From an uncultured Alphaproteobacteria bacterium (lineage in GTDB: Bacteria > Pseudomonadota > Alphaproteobacteria > HIMB59 > GCA-002718135): a stretch of 63,851 bases of DNA. Shown piece by piece: positions 56,792 through 63,851 of this stretch. The translations under genes were made by a program, and so were the position numbers. Below the pieces are notes generated by a model. That model worked only from the letters and a program-made list of their open reading frames with translations. It had not been told where the DNA came from and made no database searches. The DNA is taken from positions 1 to 63,851 of the forward strand of contig CACGNZ010000006.1 in assembly GCA_902574475.1 (NCBI GenBank), given 5' to 3'. Every line of letters begins with the position of its first letter. Position 1 is the first letter of the stretch.

Positions 56792-58270
56792 ATGGGAAAA
56801 AAAGCAGTAGTTATAGGAAGTGGTTTTGGAGGTATAGCAATTAGTTTAAGATTAAAAAAACTTGGCTACGACACAACAATTATTGAAAAATTGAATGATA
56901 TTGGGGGAAGGGCAAGAGTTTTTGAAATAAATGGCTTTAAACATGATGCTGGACCAACAGTGATAACAGCACCATTTCTTTTTGATGAATTATTTAGTTT
57001 GTTTGGAAAAAAAAGAGAAGATTATCTAAATTTTGTTCCTCTTGAGCCTTGGTATAGATATTATTTTCATGATGGTAAGACTTTTGACTATTGTTCTACG
57101 GTTGAAGAAACCAATAGGGAAATAAGTAAATTTGATAAGAGAGATATAAAAGGGTATTTTAGACTTCTAAATCAGTCAAAAAAAATATTTGATGTAGGTT
57201 TTACAAAACTAGCTGATAAACCATTTATTTCTTTCTTTAAAATGCTAGGGGTGATTCCCAATTTAATAATTTTGAAAAGTTATTTCACTGTGTCTCAACT
57301 TGTAAACAGTTATTTAATAAACCCATATCTTAGAAAGGCATTTTCAATTCATCCCCTATTAGTTGGTGGTGACCCACATACAACAACATCAATTTATGCT
57401 TTAATTCATTATTTAGAGAGAAAATGGGGCGTATTTTTCTGTATGGGCGGAACTGGCAAAATTGTATCTGAATTAAAAAAATTAATGATTGATAGTGGTA
57501 TTAAAATTAAAACAAATACAGAAGCAAAAGAATTTATTATTGAAAATAATAAAATAACAAAAATATTAACAAACAATGAAGAGATTAATGATTTAGATCT
57601 AGTTGTTTGTAATGCTGACCCACCTATGGTTTATTCCAAACTGCTAAAAAAACAAAATTTAAGCAGGCCTGTATTAAAAGAAAAAAATTTATTGTATTCA
57701 ATGGGACTTTTTGTGCTTTTTTTTGGTACAAAAAAACAATACCATAAAATTGCTCATCATACTATTTGGATGACAGAAAGATTTAAATCTTTACTTCATG
57801 ATATATTTAAAAATAAAATTTTATCTGAAGATTTTTCATTATATATTCACAGACCAACTGCGACAGATAAATCGTTTGCTCCAAAAGGTTGTGATAGTTT
57901 TTATGTTTTATGTCCAGTGCCTAATTTACAAGGTAATGTTGATTGGGATGAGGAATCAGAAAATCTCAAAAATAGAATAGTTAAAGAACTATCACATACA
58001 ATCATGCCGGACTTAGATAAGAATATCACTGATGTTTTTTGGATGAACCCTAAAGATTTCAAAAATGACTACAACTCAATGCATGGAGCAGGTTTTTCTA
58101 TAGCTCCAATTTTTACTCAGTCAGCTTGGTTCAGATACCATAATAAAGATAAAAAAATAAGAAACCTTTATTTTTCTGCTGCAGGTTCTCATCCAGGAGC
58201 AGGAATACCAGGCGTTCTTTCCTCAGCTAAAGTTGTTGAAAATATTATTAAAGCTGAATTAAAAAAATAA
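56792..58270 (+). CDS. crtI: Phytoene desaturase
   Basis: FAD-dependent desaturation of phytoene to lycopene. 492 residues. N-terminal dinucleotide motif AVVIGSGFGGIAISLRLKKLGYD and IGGRARVFEINGFKHDAGPTVITAPFLF; C-terminal signature YFSAAGSHPGAGIPGVLSSAKVVENII. First gene of a tight four-gene operon (crtI-crtB-crtY-blh) whose expected product is retinal. Confidence 0.98.
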   Translation: MGKKAVVIGSGFGGIAISLRLKKLGYDTTIIEKLNDIGGRARVFEINGFKHDAGPTVITAPFLFDELFSLFGKKREDYLNFVPLEPWYRYYFHDGKTFDYCSTVEETNREISKFDKRDIKGYFRLLNQSKKIFDVGFTKLADKPFISFFKMLGVIPNLIILKSYFTVSQLVNSYLINPYLRKAFSIHPLLVGGDPHTTTSIYALIHYLERKWGVFFCMGGTGKIVSELKKLMIDSGIKIKTNTEAKEFIIENNKITKILTNNEEINDLDLVVCNADPPMVYSKLLKKQNLSRPVLKEKNLLYSMGLFVLFFGTKKQYHKIAHHTIWMTERFKSLLHDIFKNKILSEDFSLYIHRPTATDKSFAPKGCDSFYVLCPVPNLQGNVDWDEESENLKNRIVKELSHTIMPDLDKNITDVFWMNPKDFKNDYNSMHGAGFSIAPIFTQSAWFRYHNKDKKIRNLYFSAAGSHPGAGIPGVLSSAKVVENIIKAELKK

Positions 58271-59151
58271 TGATCGATTTACAACTTAACTCAAAAACTG
58301 ACCTTAAAAGAGAGGGTAAAAGTTTTTATTGGGCAAGTTTTTTTTTACCAAAAAGCTCAAAAATAAATGCAGGAATTCTTTATTCAATTTGCAGATATTT
58401 TGATGATATAGCTGATAAAAGCAATGAAGATGAAACCAATTACCTAAAAAAAACAATAGAAGAAATTAAGAATAATAAAAGAAACGAAATAAATATTTTT
58501 TTAAAAAAAAACAAAATTAATAATTTAATTTTTATTGATTTAATAGAAGGATTAATTTTAGATCAGAGAAAAATTAGGATTCAAAATAAAGAGGAGCTTA
58601 TAAAATACTCTTATCATGTCGCTGGAACTGTAGGACTAATGATGTCTAAAATTATAGGTGCAAATCATAAAAAAGCCGCACAATCAGCTATTGATTTAGG
58701 CATTGGAATGCAGTTAACTAATATAGTACGCGATGTTTATGAAGATTCAAAAATGAAAAGAATTTATTTACCTGCAAATTGGATACCAAATATATCATTA
58801 GACAATTTAAGTGACCCAGGTGAATTAAGTTCACAAAAGAATGAAATAATATCAAATGCAATTCACAAAGTAATAAACCTATCAGAAAAATTTTATCAAA
58901 ATGGCTTTGCTGGTTTAAAATACATTCCTTTTTCTGCAAGGTTAGGAATATTTATAGCAGCTAATGTCTATCGAGGTATTGGTACTAAGATACAATCCAA
59001 GAAAAAAAAATATATTACAGAAAGAGTATATTTAAACACATTTGAAAAACTTATAATTACAATTAAATCTATTTTACTTTTTACAATTATTCCTTTGATG
59101 AATTATCAATATAAAATCATAAGAAACAGTCTACCAAATGAAAATTTATAA
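58270..59151 (+). CDS. crtB: Phytoene synthase
   Basis: Condenses two GGPP into phytoene. 293 residues. The first Asp-rich motif is YFDDIADKSNEDE; the second is NIVRDVYEDSKMKRIYLP; AGTVGLMMSKIIG lies between. It overlaps crtI by one base and crtY by 14 bp. The GGPP synthase crtE is not in the operon, so the precursor must come from a gene elsewhere. Confidence 0.97.
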   Translation: MIDLQLNSKTDLKREGKSFYWASFFLPKSSKINAGILYSICRYFDDIADKSNEDETNYLKKTIEEIKNNKRNEINIFLKKNKINNLIFIDLIEGLILDQRKIRIQNKEELIKYSYHVAGTVGLMMSKIIGANHKKAAQSAIDLGIGMQLTNIVRDVYEDSKMKRIYLPANWIPNISLDNLSDPGELSSQKNEIISNAIHKVINLSEKFYQNGFAGLKYIPFSARLGIFIAANVYRGIGTKIQSKKKKYITERVYLNTFEKLIITIKSILLFTIIPLMNYQYKIIRNSLPNENL

Positions 59152-60220
59152 AGCTGCTATAATTGGTTTAGGTCCTAGTGGTTTAGCAGTAAATAAAATT
59201 CTTTTCGGAGATACTTATGATGAAATTATTGCATTTGAAAAAGAAAATATAAATAACAGAGATAATTTTTTTGGATTTTGGCTAACTGATTGGATGAAAC
59301 CTTTCGAAAATATAATTGAAAAAAAATGGTATAAATGGACAATTGGAAATAAAAATATTAATGTAACACATACAAGTAGTCATAAACCTTATTGTGTAAT
59401 AAGTTTTAAAAATTGGAAAAACTTCTGCTTAGAAACCAAAAATAAATTAGAAATAAAAAATAACCAAGTTGTGAAATATGCCCCTGTGCAAAATTATTTC
59501 AAAATAACCACTGATGATAATAAAGAATATTATGCCGAGAAAATATATGATTCAAGATCTGCAAAACAAAAAAAAGATGAATTACTCCAACATTTTTTTG
59601 GAGTTTATATAAAAACAGCAGACAATACTTTTAATGAAAAAAAATTAACCTTAATGCACTTTACAAAAGAAAATAATATTTTACATTTTATCTATATTTT
59701 ACCTTTCAGTCACAATAAAGCACTTATTGAGTCTACAGTATTTTCAAAAGAGGTTTTCCAAAACTCTTGGTATAGAGAAAAAATCAATGACTATTTAAAG
59801 ATAAATAATATCACTGAGTTTGAAGAAAAGAGTACAGAAAAAGGTGTAATTCCAATGTTTTTTGCAGAAGAAAAAAAAGCACTTAATGCCAATATTTTTA
59901 ACATTGGAATTAGAGGAGGGGCTTGCAAACCTTCAACCGGATATGCGTTTTCTTTTCTCATAAAACAAATACAATTGTTAAAAACTTCAAAGAAAAATTA
60001 CATTAATATTCATAAATTTTTAGATAAAAAAATGGATAATATTTTTATTAATTTTTTAAAAAATAATTACGAAGATGGAAAATCTTTTATTAATCTTGCG
60101 TCTAATCTAAATGGAAATGAATTCCAAAGTTTTATGATGGGCGAGTCTAATTTATTAACTAAGTTAAAAATAATCAAAAGTATGCCTAAGCTGCCATTTA
60201 TAAAAGAACTATTTAAATAA
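59138..60220 (+). CDS. crtY: Lycopene beta-cyclase (CrtY family)
   Basis: 360 residues. N-terminal FAD-binding AAIIGLGPSGLAVNKIL, FFGFWLTDWMKPF typical of lycopene cyclases, the conserved YILPFSHNKALIESTVFS (matching PLxxxxxLIEDT in CrtY), and IGIRGGACKPSTGYAFSFL (GGxxxPSTGY in the family). It makes beta-carotene from lycopene, the substrate of the next gene. It is shorter and more diverged than plant-type cyclases but resembles marine proteobacterial CrtY. Confidence 0.93.
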   Translation: MKIYKAAIIGLGPSGLAVNKILFGDTYDEIIAFEKENINNRDNFFGFWLTDWMKPFENIIEKKWYKWTIGNKNINVTHTSSHKPYCVISFKNWKNFCLETKNKLEIKNNQVVKYAPVQNYFKITTDDNKEYYAEKIYDSRSAKQKKDELLQHFFGVYIKTADNTFNEKKLTLMHFTKENNILHFIYILPFSHNKALIESTVFSKEVFQNSWYREKINDYLKINNITEFEEKSTEKGVIPMFFAEEKKALNANIFNIGIRGGACKPSTGYAFSFLIKQIQLLKTSKKNYINIHKFLDKKMDNIFINFLKNNYEDGKSFINLASNLNGNEFQSFMMGESNLLTKLKIIKSMPKLPFIKELFK

Positions 60221-60221
60221 A

Positions 60222-61040
60222 ATGATAGCCGATCTTTCAATCTTGAATATTATTTCCTTTTTACTAATTTTTTTCATAGGCCTTCCCCATGGTTCATTTG
60301 ATGGTGCAGTTGCTTCTTTGGTAGGTTTTAGTAATAGAATTCAATTTTTACAATTCATCATCTTCTACTTATTATTATTTTTTCTAGTAATTTTATCCTG
60401 GTTTTATTTTCCTATTATTACTTTAACTATTTTTATTATAATGACCATCTCTCACTTTGGATTATGTGATTGGACAAATTATAAAATTAATAAATATAAA
60501 TATTCTGTAAGTTTTACCTATGGAATGACGATTATTTTTGGGATTATATTTTTTAATGAAGATCAGTCATTTATAATATTTGAATATTTAACTAATGATA
60601 ATATTTATTTTTTTCAAAAATATTTTTTAATTCCATATTTTTTAACAGTTGTATCCATTTTATATTTTATTTACCTTTCTTTTTTTGAAAAGAAATTACG
60701 TAAAGGCATTATTGAAATTTTATTACTTTTGTTAATTTTTTATCTATTTGAACCACTTTTAAGTTTTGCAATATATTTTTGTTTTTTCCATACTTACAAA
60801 CATTTAAAACACTTGATTAAAAATATTTATTTAAATTTAACAAATAAGAAATTTGTTATTTACTCTACATTAATTTTTACGGTAATCTCATGGGTAGGTG
60901 GTTTAGGAATTGTTTATTATTTAGTTCAAAATTTATCTTTATATGAGTCTATATTAAAAGTTATTTTTATTGGCCTTGCAGCATTAACCCTCCCACATAT
61001 GTTACTTGTTGATATTCTTTATAGAAGTAGATTTAAATAA
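60222..61040 (+). CDS. blh: Beta-carotene 15,15'-dioxygenase (Brp/Blh family)
   Basis: Membrane enzyme that cleaves beta-carotene into two retinal molecules. 272 residues, about seven hydrophobic segments. Iron-ligand histidine positions are conserved: GLPHGSFDGAV (helix 1), TISHFGLCDW, FFHTYKHLKHL and LTLPHMLLVDILY. It is the last gene of the crt operon. Retinal synthesis implies a rhodopsin (such as proteorhodopsin) elsewhere in the genome; none is encoded in this window. Confidence 0.95.
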   Translation: MIADLSILNIISFLLIFFIGLPHGSFDGAVASLVGFSNRIQFLQFIIFYLLLFFLVILSWFYFPIITLTIFIIMTISHFGLCDWTNYKINKYKYSVSFTYGMTIIFGIIFFNEDQSFIIFEYLTNDNIYFFQKYFLIPYFLTVVSILYFIYLSFFEKKLRKGIIEILLLLLIFYLFEPLLSFAIYFCFFHTYKHLKHLIKNIYLNLTNKKFVIYSTLIFTVISWVGGLGIVYYLVQNLSLYESILKVIFIGLAALTLPHMLLVDILYRSRFK

Positions 61041-61056
61041 ATCATTTTCTCAAATA

Positions 61057-61085
61057 TTGACTTATAAACTCAAAGTGGTAATTGT
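61057..61085 (+). promoter_or_regulatory. Possible promoter of tRNA-Gly
   Basis: TTGACT (61057-61062) is a good -35 sequence about 33 bp before the tRNA. The -10 (TAATTG/AATTGT, about 61079-61085) is weak. It lies between the blh stop and the tRNA; the tRNA may also be read through from blh. Confidence 0.35.
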
Positions 61086-61094
61086 GTAAATTAA

Positions 61095-61169
61095 GCGGGC
61101 GTAGCTCAGGGGTAGAGCGCAACCTTGCCAAGGTTGAAGTCGAGGGTTCGAATCCCTTCGCCCGCTCCA
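61095..61169 (+). tRNA. tRNA-Gly (GCC anticodon)
   Basis: 75 nt. Acceptor stem GCGGGCG pairs with CGCCCGC before the discriminator T and an encoded CCA; D-arm TAGCTCAGGGGTAGAGC; anticodon stem-loop AACCTTGCCAAGGTT with GCC; T-arm GAGGGTTCGAATCCCTT. Every arm pairs well. Its 3' 51 bases are repeated 805 bp downstream, marking it as an integration site. Confidence 0.98.
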
Positions 61170-61171
61170 AA
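61119..61171 (+). repeat. attL-like direct repeat (3' part of tRNA-Gly)
   Basis: 53-bp sequence covering the anticodon arm, variable loop, T-arm, acceptor 3' strand, CCA and two following bases. It is identical to 61924-61976. It is the left boundary of the 805-bp element. Confidence 0.9.
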
Positions 61172-61193
61172 AAAGAGCAAGCGAACACGTACC

Positions 61194-61210
61194 TCCGACA
61201 CCTCTCCGAC
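61194..61210. repeat. Phased TCCGAC repeat pair, left end of mini-element
   Basis: TCCGACA (61194-61200) and TCCGAC (61205-61210) in direct orientation, 11 bp start to start, 23 bp inside the left tRNA repeat. They share sequence and spacing with the pair at the right end. Possible recombinase or excisionase arm sites (inference). Confidence 0.55.
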
Positions 61211-61225
61211 TGTTTGGATCAAATT

Positions 61226-61690
61226 TTATAAATCTTCTGTAACTATTTCCTGAAGCTCTTTGATTTTATAAAATTCTGAATAATTGAAAATCATAAGATT
61301 GCGATCATGATTATTTTTTACTACATATGTATTATAATCAACTATAAAATTTTCTACAAAATCATCTAAAGATTTTTCTCTTAGATTTATCTCGTTAAAA
61401 TCATTAAGTATATCTTTAAAATCTTTTTCAGTTTCAACTATATTAATTTCTTTTTTGTGCTCAGAATCTTCGAAGTGAGAAACTCCTTTAGAAGTAAGTT
61501 CAATACTTCTTTGAGTATGTCTAAGTTTTGTAAGATAACCTCTGCTTTCTAAAGTTCTAATTGAATTATATACACTAGACACATTACTTGCTTTTACGTA
61601 GTCCTTAATCTCCTCTAGTGAGGGTGCATATTCGTTTTGTTTCCAAAAAATATATATCATTTCTAATATTTTACTTTGTCTTGGTGTCAT
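61226..61690 (-). CDS. LexA-type winged-helix protein without protease domain
   Basis: 154 residues. The N-terminal ~65 residues read like the LexA DNA-binding domain (MTPRQSKILEMIYIFWKQNEY, APSLEEIKDYVKASNVSSVYN, IRTLESRGYLTKLRHTQRSIELT). The remaining ~85 residues are acidic, predicted helical, and show no S24 peptidase motifs (no AGxP cleavage site, Ser or Lys dyad). It is the only gene in the tRNA-Gly mini-element and may regulate the element or its helper. A MarR-like reading is possible but the LexA N-terminal pattern fits better. Confidence 0.75.
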   Translation of the reverse strand: MTPRQSKILEMIYIFWKQNEYAPSLEEIKDYVKASNVSSVYNSIRTLESRGYLTKLRHTQRSIELTSKGVSHFEDSEHKKEINIVETEKDFKDILNDFNEINLREKSLDDFVENFIVDYNTYVVKNNHDRNLMIFNYSEFYKIKELQEIVTEDL

Positions 61691-61838
61691 TTAATTTTCC
61701 TTTAATTGTTCATAAATCTATCAACCACAATGCGAATAATTACAATAGCCTCTTTTTTTATAAAATTTTATTCAATTAAAAAAAATATTCTTATTACAAT
61801 GTTAATTACGTTGATAATTAATTTAATCGTTATTTATA

Positions 61839-61857
61839 TCCGACACTATTCCGACAC
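61839..61857. repeat. Phased TCCGACAC repeat pair, right end of mini-element
   Basis: TCCGACAC at 61839-61846 and 61850-61857, direct, 11 bp apart, about 66 bp before the right tRNA repeat. The rest of 61691-61923 is AT-rich and shows no gene. Confidence 0.55.
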
Positions 61858-61923
61858 TTCGTAATAAAGTTTTCAATATGAAACAAAATAATTTCCTAGA
61901 TTACCTTGCCATAATTGTACATG

Positions 61924-61976
61924 GCAACCTTGCCAAGGTTGAAGTCGAGGGTTCGAATCCCTTCGCCCGCTCCAAA
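61924..61976 (+). repeat. attR-like direct repeat (tRNA-Gly 3' fragment)
   Basis: Perfect 53-bp copy of 61119-61171. It lacks the tRNA 5' half, so it is not a functional tRNA; software may call it a pseudo-tRNA. It is followed 50 bp later by the methyltransferase gene. Confidence 0.9.
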
Positions 61977-62028
61977 TCATAATTTTACTTCTAAATTAAG
62001 ATTAAATTTTACCTGTTGTAAACTTTAA

Positions 62029-62982
62029 CTAAAAAAACCCTTTATATTGTTTTATCAAGTCTTTATCAGACAATGTTTCCTTACTTTTTTTTCCCAAAAA
62101 AAAGTAACCAGAAGCTGCATCAAAAGATCCTTTTTTTTTAACTAAAAATTTATCAAAATATTTAAAATAAAAAGCTGTAAATGCTGTAAATACAATAACC
62201 AATTTTCTCAAAATGCTTGATTTAAAAAAACTTAATAAAAAATATCTATATGACCAAGCTAGGGCCATACCTGGTCCACAAACAATTCCACTGTTTATTT
62301 CTTCAAAATTTCTAAACAATCTTCTGTGACCCAATAAGGTAAATCTAGTAAAATCAAATTTACCCATATGAACTTGTTGCATAAACGGTGTTTCTGAATA
62401 AACCAACGCATCATTTTTCAAAACTCTATAAATTTCCGCAACACATCTATATGGATCAATTACATGTTCAATAACTGCCTGGATTATTACACCATCAAAA
62501 GAATTATTTCTAAAGGGTATGTCATGCCCATCGAAAATCAAATTTGTTCTTGGCCCATGAGTTACATCACCTTCAATAAGCTCTATAGTTTGGTTTTTAG
62601 TTAATAATTCCATTCCATTGCCAAGATAGCCACCCCCTATAACAAGAATTTTTACATCATGAGTATTTGAGGTTATTAGTTCTAAAAATTTTTTGTAATT
62701 ATTTGAAGCAGCAATATTGTTACTTATAGATGGAATGAGACTAGAAATAGTTTTTTTAAAAATTTCTTTTCTATTATATCCTACTCTATCTCTTAAATTA
62801 ATGTAATCTTTAATCGAAAATATACTATTACTTTCATTTATTAAGATTGGAATATTTTTAATTACTGGATAATCTTTAGAACATTTACTGTTTAAGCACT
62901 TAAATAAGTTTTCTGTCTGTAACAGCTCAGATTGACAAACTGGGCATATTAAATTTTTTATTGTAAAAGATGATAGTGACAT
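62029..62982 (-). CDS. Methyltransferase with N-terminal Trm112-like zinc ribbon
   Basis: 317 residues. An N-terminal zinc ribbon (ICPVCQSELLQ...FKCLNSKC, about 12-40, ending YPVIKNIPILI) of the Trm112/YcaR type is followed by a class I SAM domain (ILVIGGGYLGNGMELL as motif I, FDGVIIQAVIEHVIDPYRCVAEIYRVLKND as the post-motif region). The C-terminal ~80 residues contain a hydrophobic segment. This architecture is common in O-antigen, capsule and glycolipid clusters, where the methyl acceptor is a sugar or lipid-linked intermediate. Substrate unknown. It lies just past the tRNA repeat, on the opposite strand to the next gene. Confidence 0.8.
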   Translation of the reverse strand: MSLSSFTIKNLICPVCQSELLQTENLFKCLNSKCSKDYPVIKNIPILINESNSIFSIKDYINLRDRVGYNRKEIFKKTISSLIPSISNNIAASNNYKKFLELITSNTHDVKILVIGGGYLGNGMELLTKNQTIELIEGDVTHGPRTNLIFDGHDIPFRNNSFDGVIIQAVIEHVIDPYRCVAEIYRVLKNDALVYSETPFMQQVHMGKFDFTRFTLLGHRRLFRNFEEINSGIVCGPGMALAWSYRYFLLSFFKSSILRKLVIVFTAFTAFYFKYFDKFLVKKKGSFDAASGYFFLGKKSKETLSDKDLIKQYKGFF

Positions 62983-63092
62983 TGATTCGATTTAATTTTA
63001 TAACATTTAATTTACAATTATCTAAAACTTATTTAATTCATATATCTGCTATAGTAATATATGGTTAATATTTGTTTATTATTTTTATCTAA

Positions 63093-63851
63093 ATGAGTAA
63101 AATAAATATTTTTCTTATCTCTATCTCTTCCACTTTTTTTGTTGTTGGTTTATATTTATTATATACTTTTAAATCTAACATCACTGAAAATATTTTTCAA
63201 AACATAAGTATAATTTATGTTATTTTATTTGTTTTTTTTATATCATTATTCTGTTTTTTTTCTATAAAACTTAAAGGAACACATAAATTACAAATATCAA
63301 TTATATTAATATCGTGCCTAATTGGAGTGTATTCATTTGAGTTTTATTTAAGTTTCATAACAAACAAAATAAATTTTCAAAAGAGTAGTAAAAATAAATA
63401 TGAAATTGTTCAAGAGATGAATAAAAATAAACAAGAAGCATACTTAAATATAGGCCCCCATTTATTTATAGAATCAAACGGATTGTCTAGTAAAAACGAT
63501 AGACTATTTCCTCTTGGGGGTATTTCCAATATTTACACTGTGATGAACAACGAACTTGGTTTTTATCCAACTTATAAAACTGATAAGTTTGGCTTTAATA
63601 ACTCAAATACTAATTATGAAAATGAAATAGAATATTTATTGATAGGAGATTCCTTTGTTGAAGGGTGTTGTGTTTATAGAAAGGATAATTTCTCAGAAAC
63701 ACTAAATAAACTTGGTTACAATTCAATAAATTTAGGGAAAAGTGGTAATGGACCCTTACTAGAACTTGCAACTTTTATTGAATATGCTCCTATTTTAAAA
63801 CCTAAAAAAATCTTATGGTTCTATTATCCTAATGACTTTAAAAACTTAAGA
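63093..63851 (+). CDS. SGNH-hydrolase-like membrane protein, 3' end cut by window
   Basis: 253 codons are visible, open to the last base. Three hydrophobic segments near the N-terminus (about 5-25, 35-57 and 65-90), then a soluble part with YLLIGDSFVEGCCVYRKDNFSETL, the block-I GDS serine motif of SGNH/GDSL hydrolases. INLGKSGNGPLLELATFIEYAP resembles block II/III (Gly, then GxG/N). Such proteins occur in polysaccharide clusters as acyl-transfer or deacetylase partners. The C-terminal catalytic Asp-His are outside the window. ATG at 63093. Confidence 0.75.
   Translation, partial: MSKINIFLISISSTFFVVGLYLLYTFKSNITENIFQNISIIYVILFVFFISLFCFFSIKLKGTHKLQISIILISCLIGVYSFEFYLSFITNKINFQKSSKNKYEIVQEMNKNKQEAYLNIGPHLFIESNGLSSKNDRLFPLGGISNIYTVMNNELGFYPTYKTDKFGFNNSNTNYENEIEYLLIGDSFVEGCCVYRKDNFSETLNKLGYNSINLGKSGNGPLLELATFIEYAPILKPKKILWFYYPNDFKNLR

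Larger units (their letters stand above)
61119..61976. mobile_element. 805-bp tRNA-Gly-associated mini-element without integrase
   Basis: Perfect 53-bp direct repeats of the tRNA-Gly 3' end flank a short unique segment. The left copy rebuilds the complete tRNA and the right copy is only the tRNA fragment, exactly the result of site-specific integration into a tRNA gene. The segment encodes one small LexA-HTH-like protein on the minus strand and two pairs of 11-bp-phased TCCGACA repeats near its ends. No recombinase is present, so it is either a deletion remnant or a satellite needing a recombinase supplied from elsewhere. Confidence 0.75.

Noticed and set aside
61924-61973. Second tRNA-Gly gene
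   Set aside because: Only the anticodon arm, T-arm and acceptor 3' strand are present; the 5' acceptor strand and D-arm are missing, so it is an attachment-site copy rather than a tRNA gene.

Overview
The window is AT-rich, tightly packed bacterial chromosome with many overlapping start and stop codons and almost no long intergenic space. Family content and gene order point to a streamlined, low-GC marine Alphaproteobacterium (Pelagibacterales or an HIMB59/AEGEAN-169-like lineage; this placement is inference). The supporting signs are the order maf-aroE-coaE-dnaQ-Tim44 facing rho-mnmE-mnmG-rsmG-parA-parB-holA-lptE-leuS, a Pyc-type pyruvate carboxylase, a BMP-type nucleoside ABC transporter and a crtIBY-blh retinal cluster.

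Layout. 1-8.7 kb: end of ribA, a small cupin, katG catalase-peroxidase, an NTF2-like protein, then a leftward upp-bmp-ATPase-permease-permease block for nucleoside/nucleobase uptake and salvage. 8.7-19 kb: a lipoprotein, pyruvate carboxylase, a DUF2244 protein, dapB, and the chaperone block hrcA-grpE-dnaK-dnaJ with a sigma-32-type promoter in front of dnaK. 19-27 kb: rph-rdgB, an LpoA-like lipoprotein divergent from rsmI-BON, then a leftward histidine operon (hisB-hisH-GNAT-hisA-hisF-hisE-HIT). 27-32.3 kb: hslVU behind a second sigma-32-like promoter, then a tandem PAP2 phosphatase, an ArnT-like glycosyltransferase and a DUF3108 protein. 32.3-36.5 kb: Smr, a T4-type lysozyme, Tim44-like, dnaQ, coaE, aroE and maf, all leftward. 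36.55-36.97 kb: the one sizeable gene-free stretch in the core region, very AT-rich, between divergent maf and rho; this is my candidate replication origin. 37-43.7 kb: rho, mnmE, mnmG, rsmG, parA and parB, all rightward, with two parS-like palindromes at the mnmE/mnmG border. 43.7-49.3 kb: holA, lptE, leuS, a DUF3576 lipoprotein and a porin. 49.5-56.7 kb: YggS, a degenerate response regulator, lolA, ftsK, a UbiH-type hydroxylase, a Lon-N-domain protein, a CnoX-like thioredoxin and a prolyl-tRNA editing protein. 56.8-61 kb: carotenoid-to-retinal operon crtI-crtB-crtY-blh.

The right end is accessory. An intact tRNA-Gly(GCC) is followed 805 bp later by a perfect 53-bp copy of its 3' part. The repeats bracket a tiny element that holds one LexA-HTH-like gene and helically phased TCCGACA repeats but no integrase. 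Beyond it are a zinc-ribbon methyltransferase and a truncated SGNH-type membrane protein, which look like the edge of a surface-polysaccharide island.

Most novel observations: the integrase-less 805-bp tRNA-Gly element; a T4-type lysozyme in the slot where many Alphaproteobacteria carry mltA; a fused double PAP2 phosphatase with a His-to-Asp change in its second half, paired with an ArnT-like transferase; and the oriC/parS/parAB layout.
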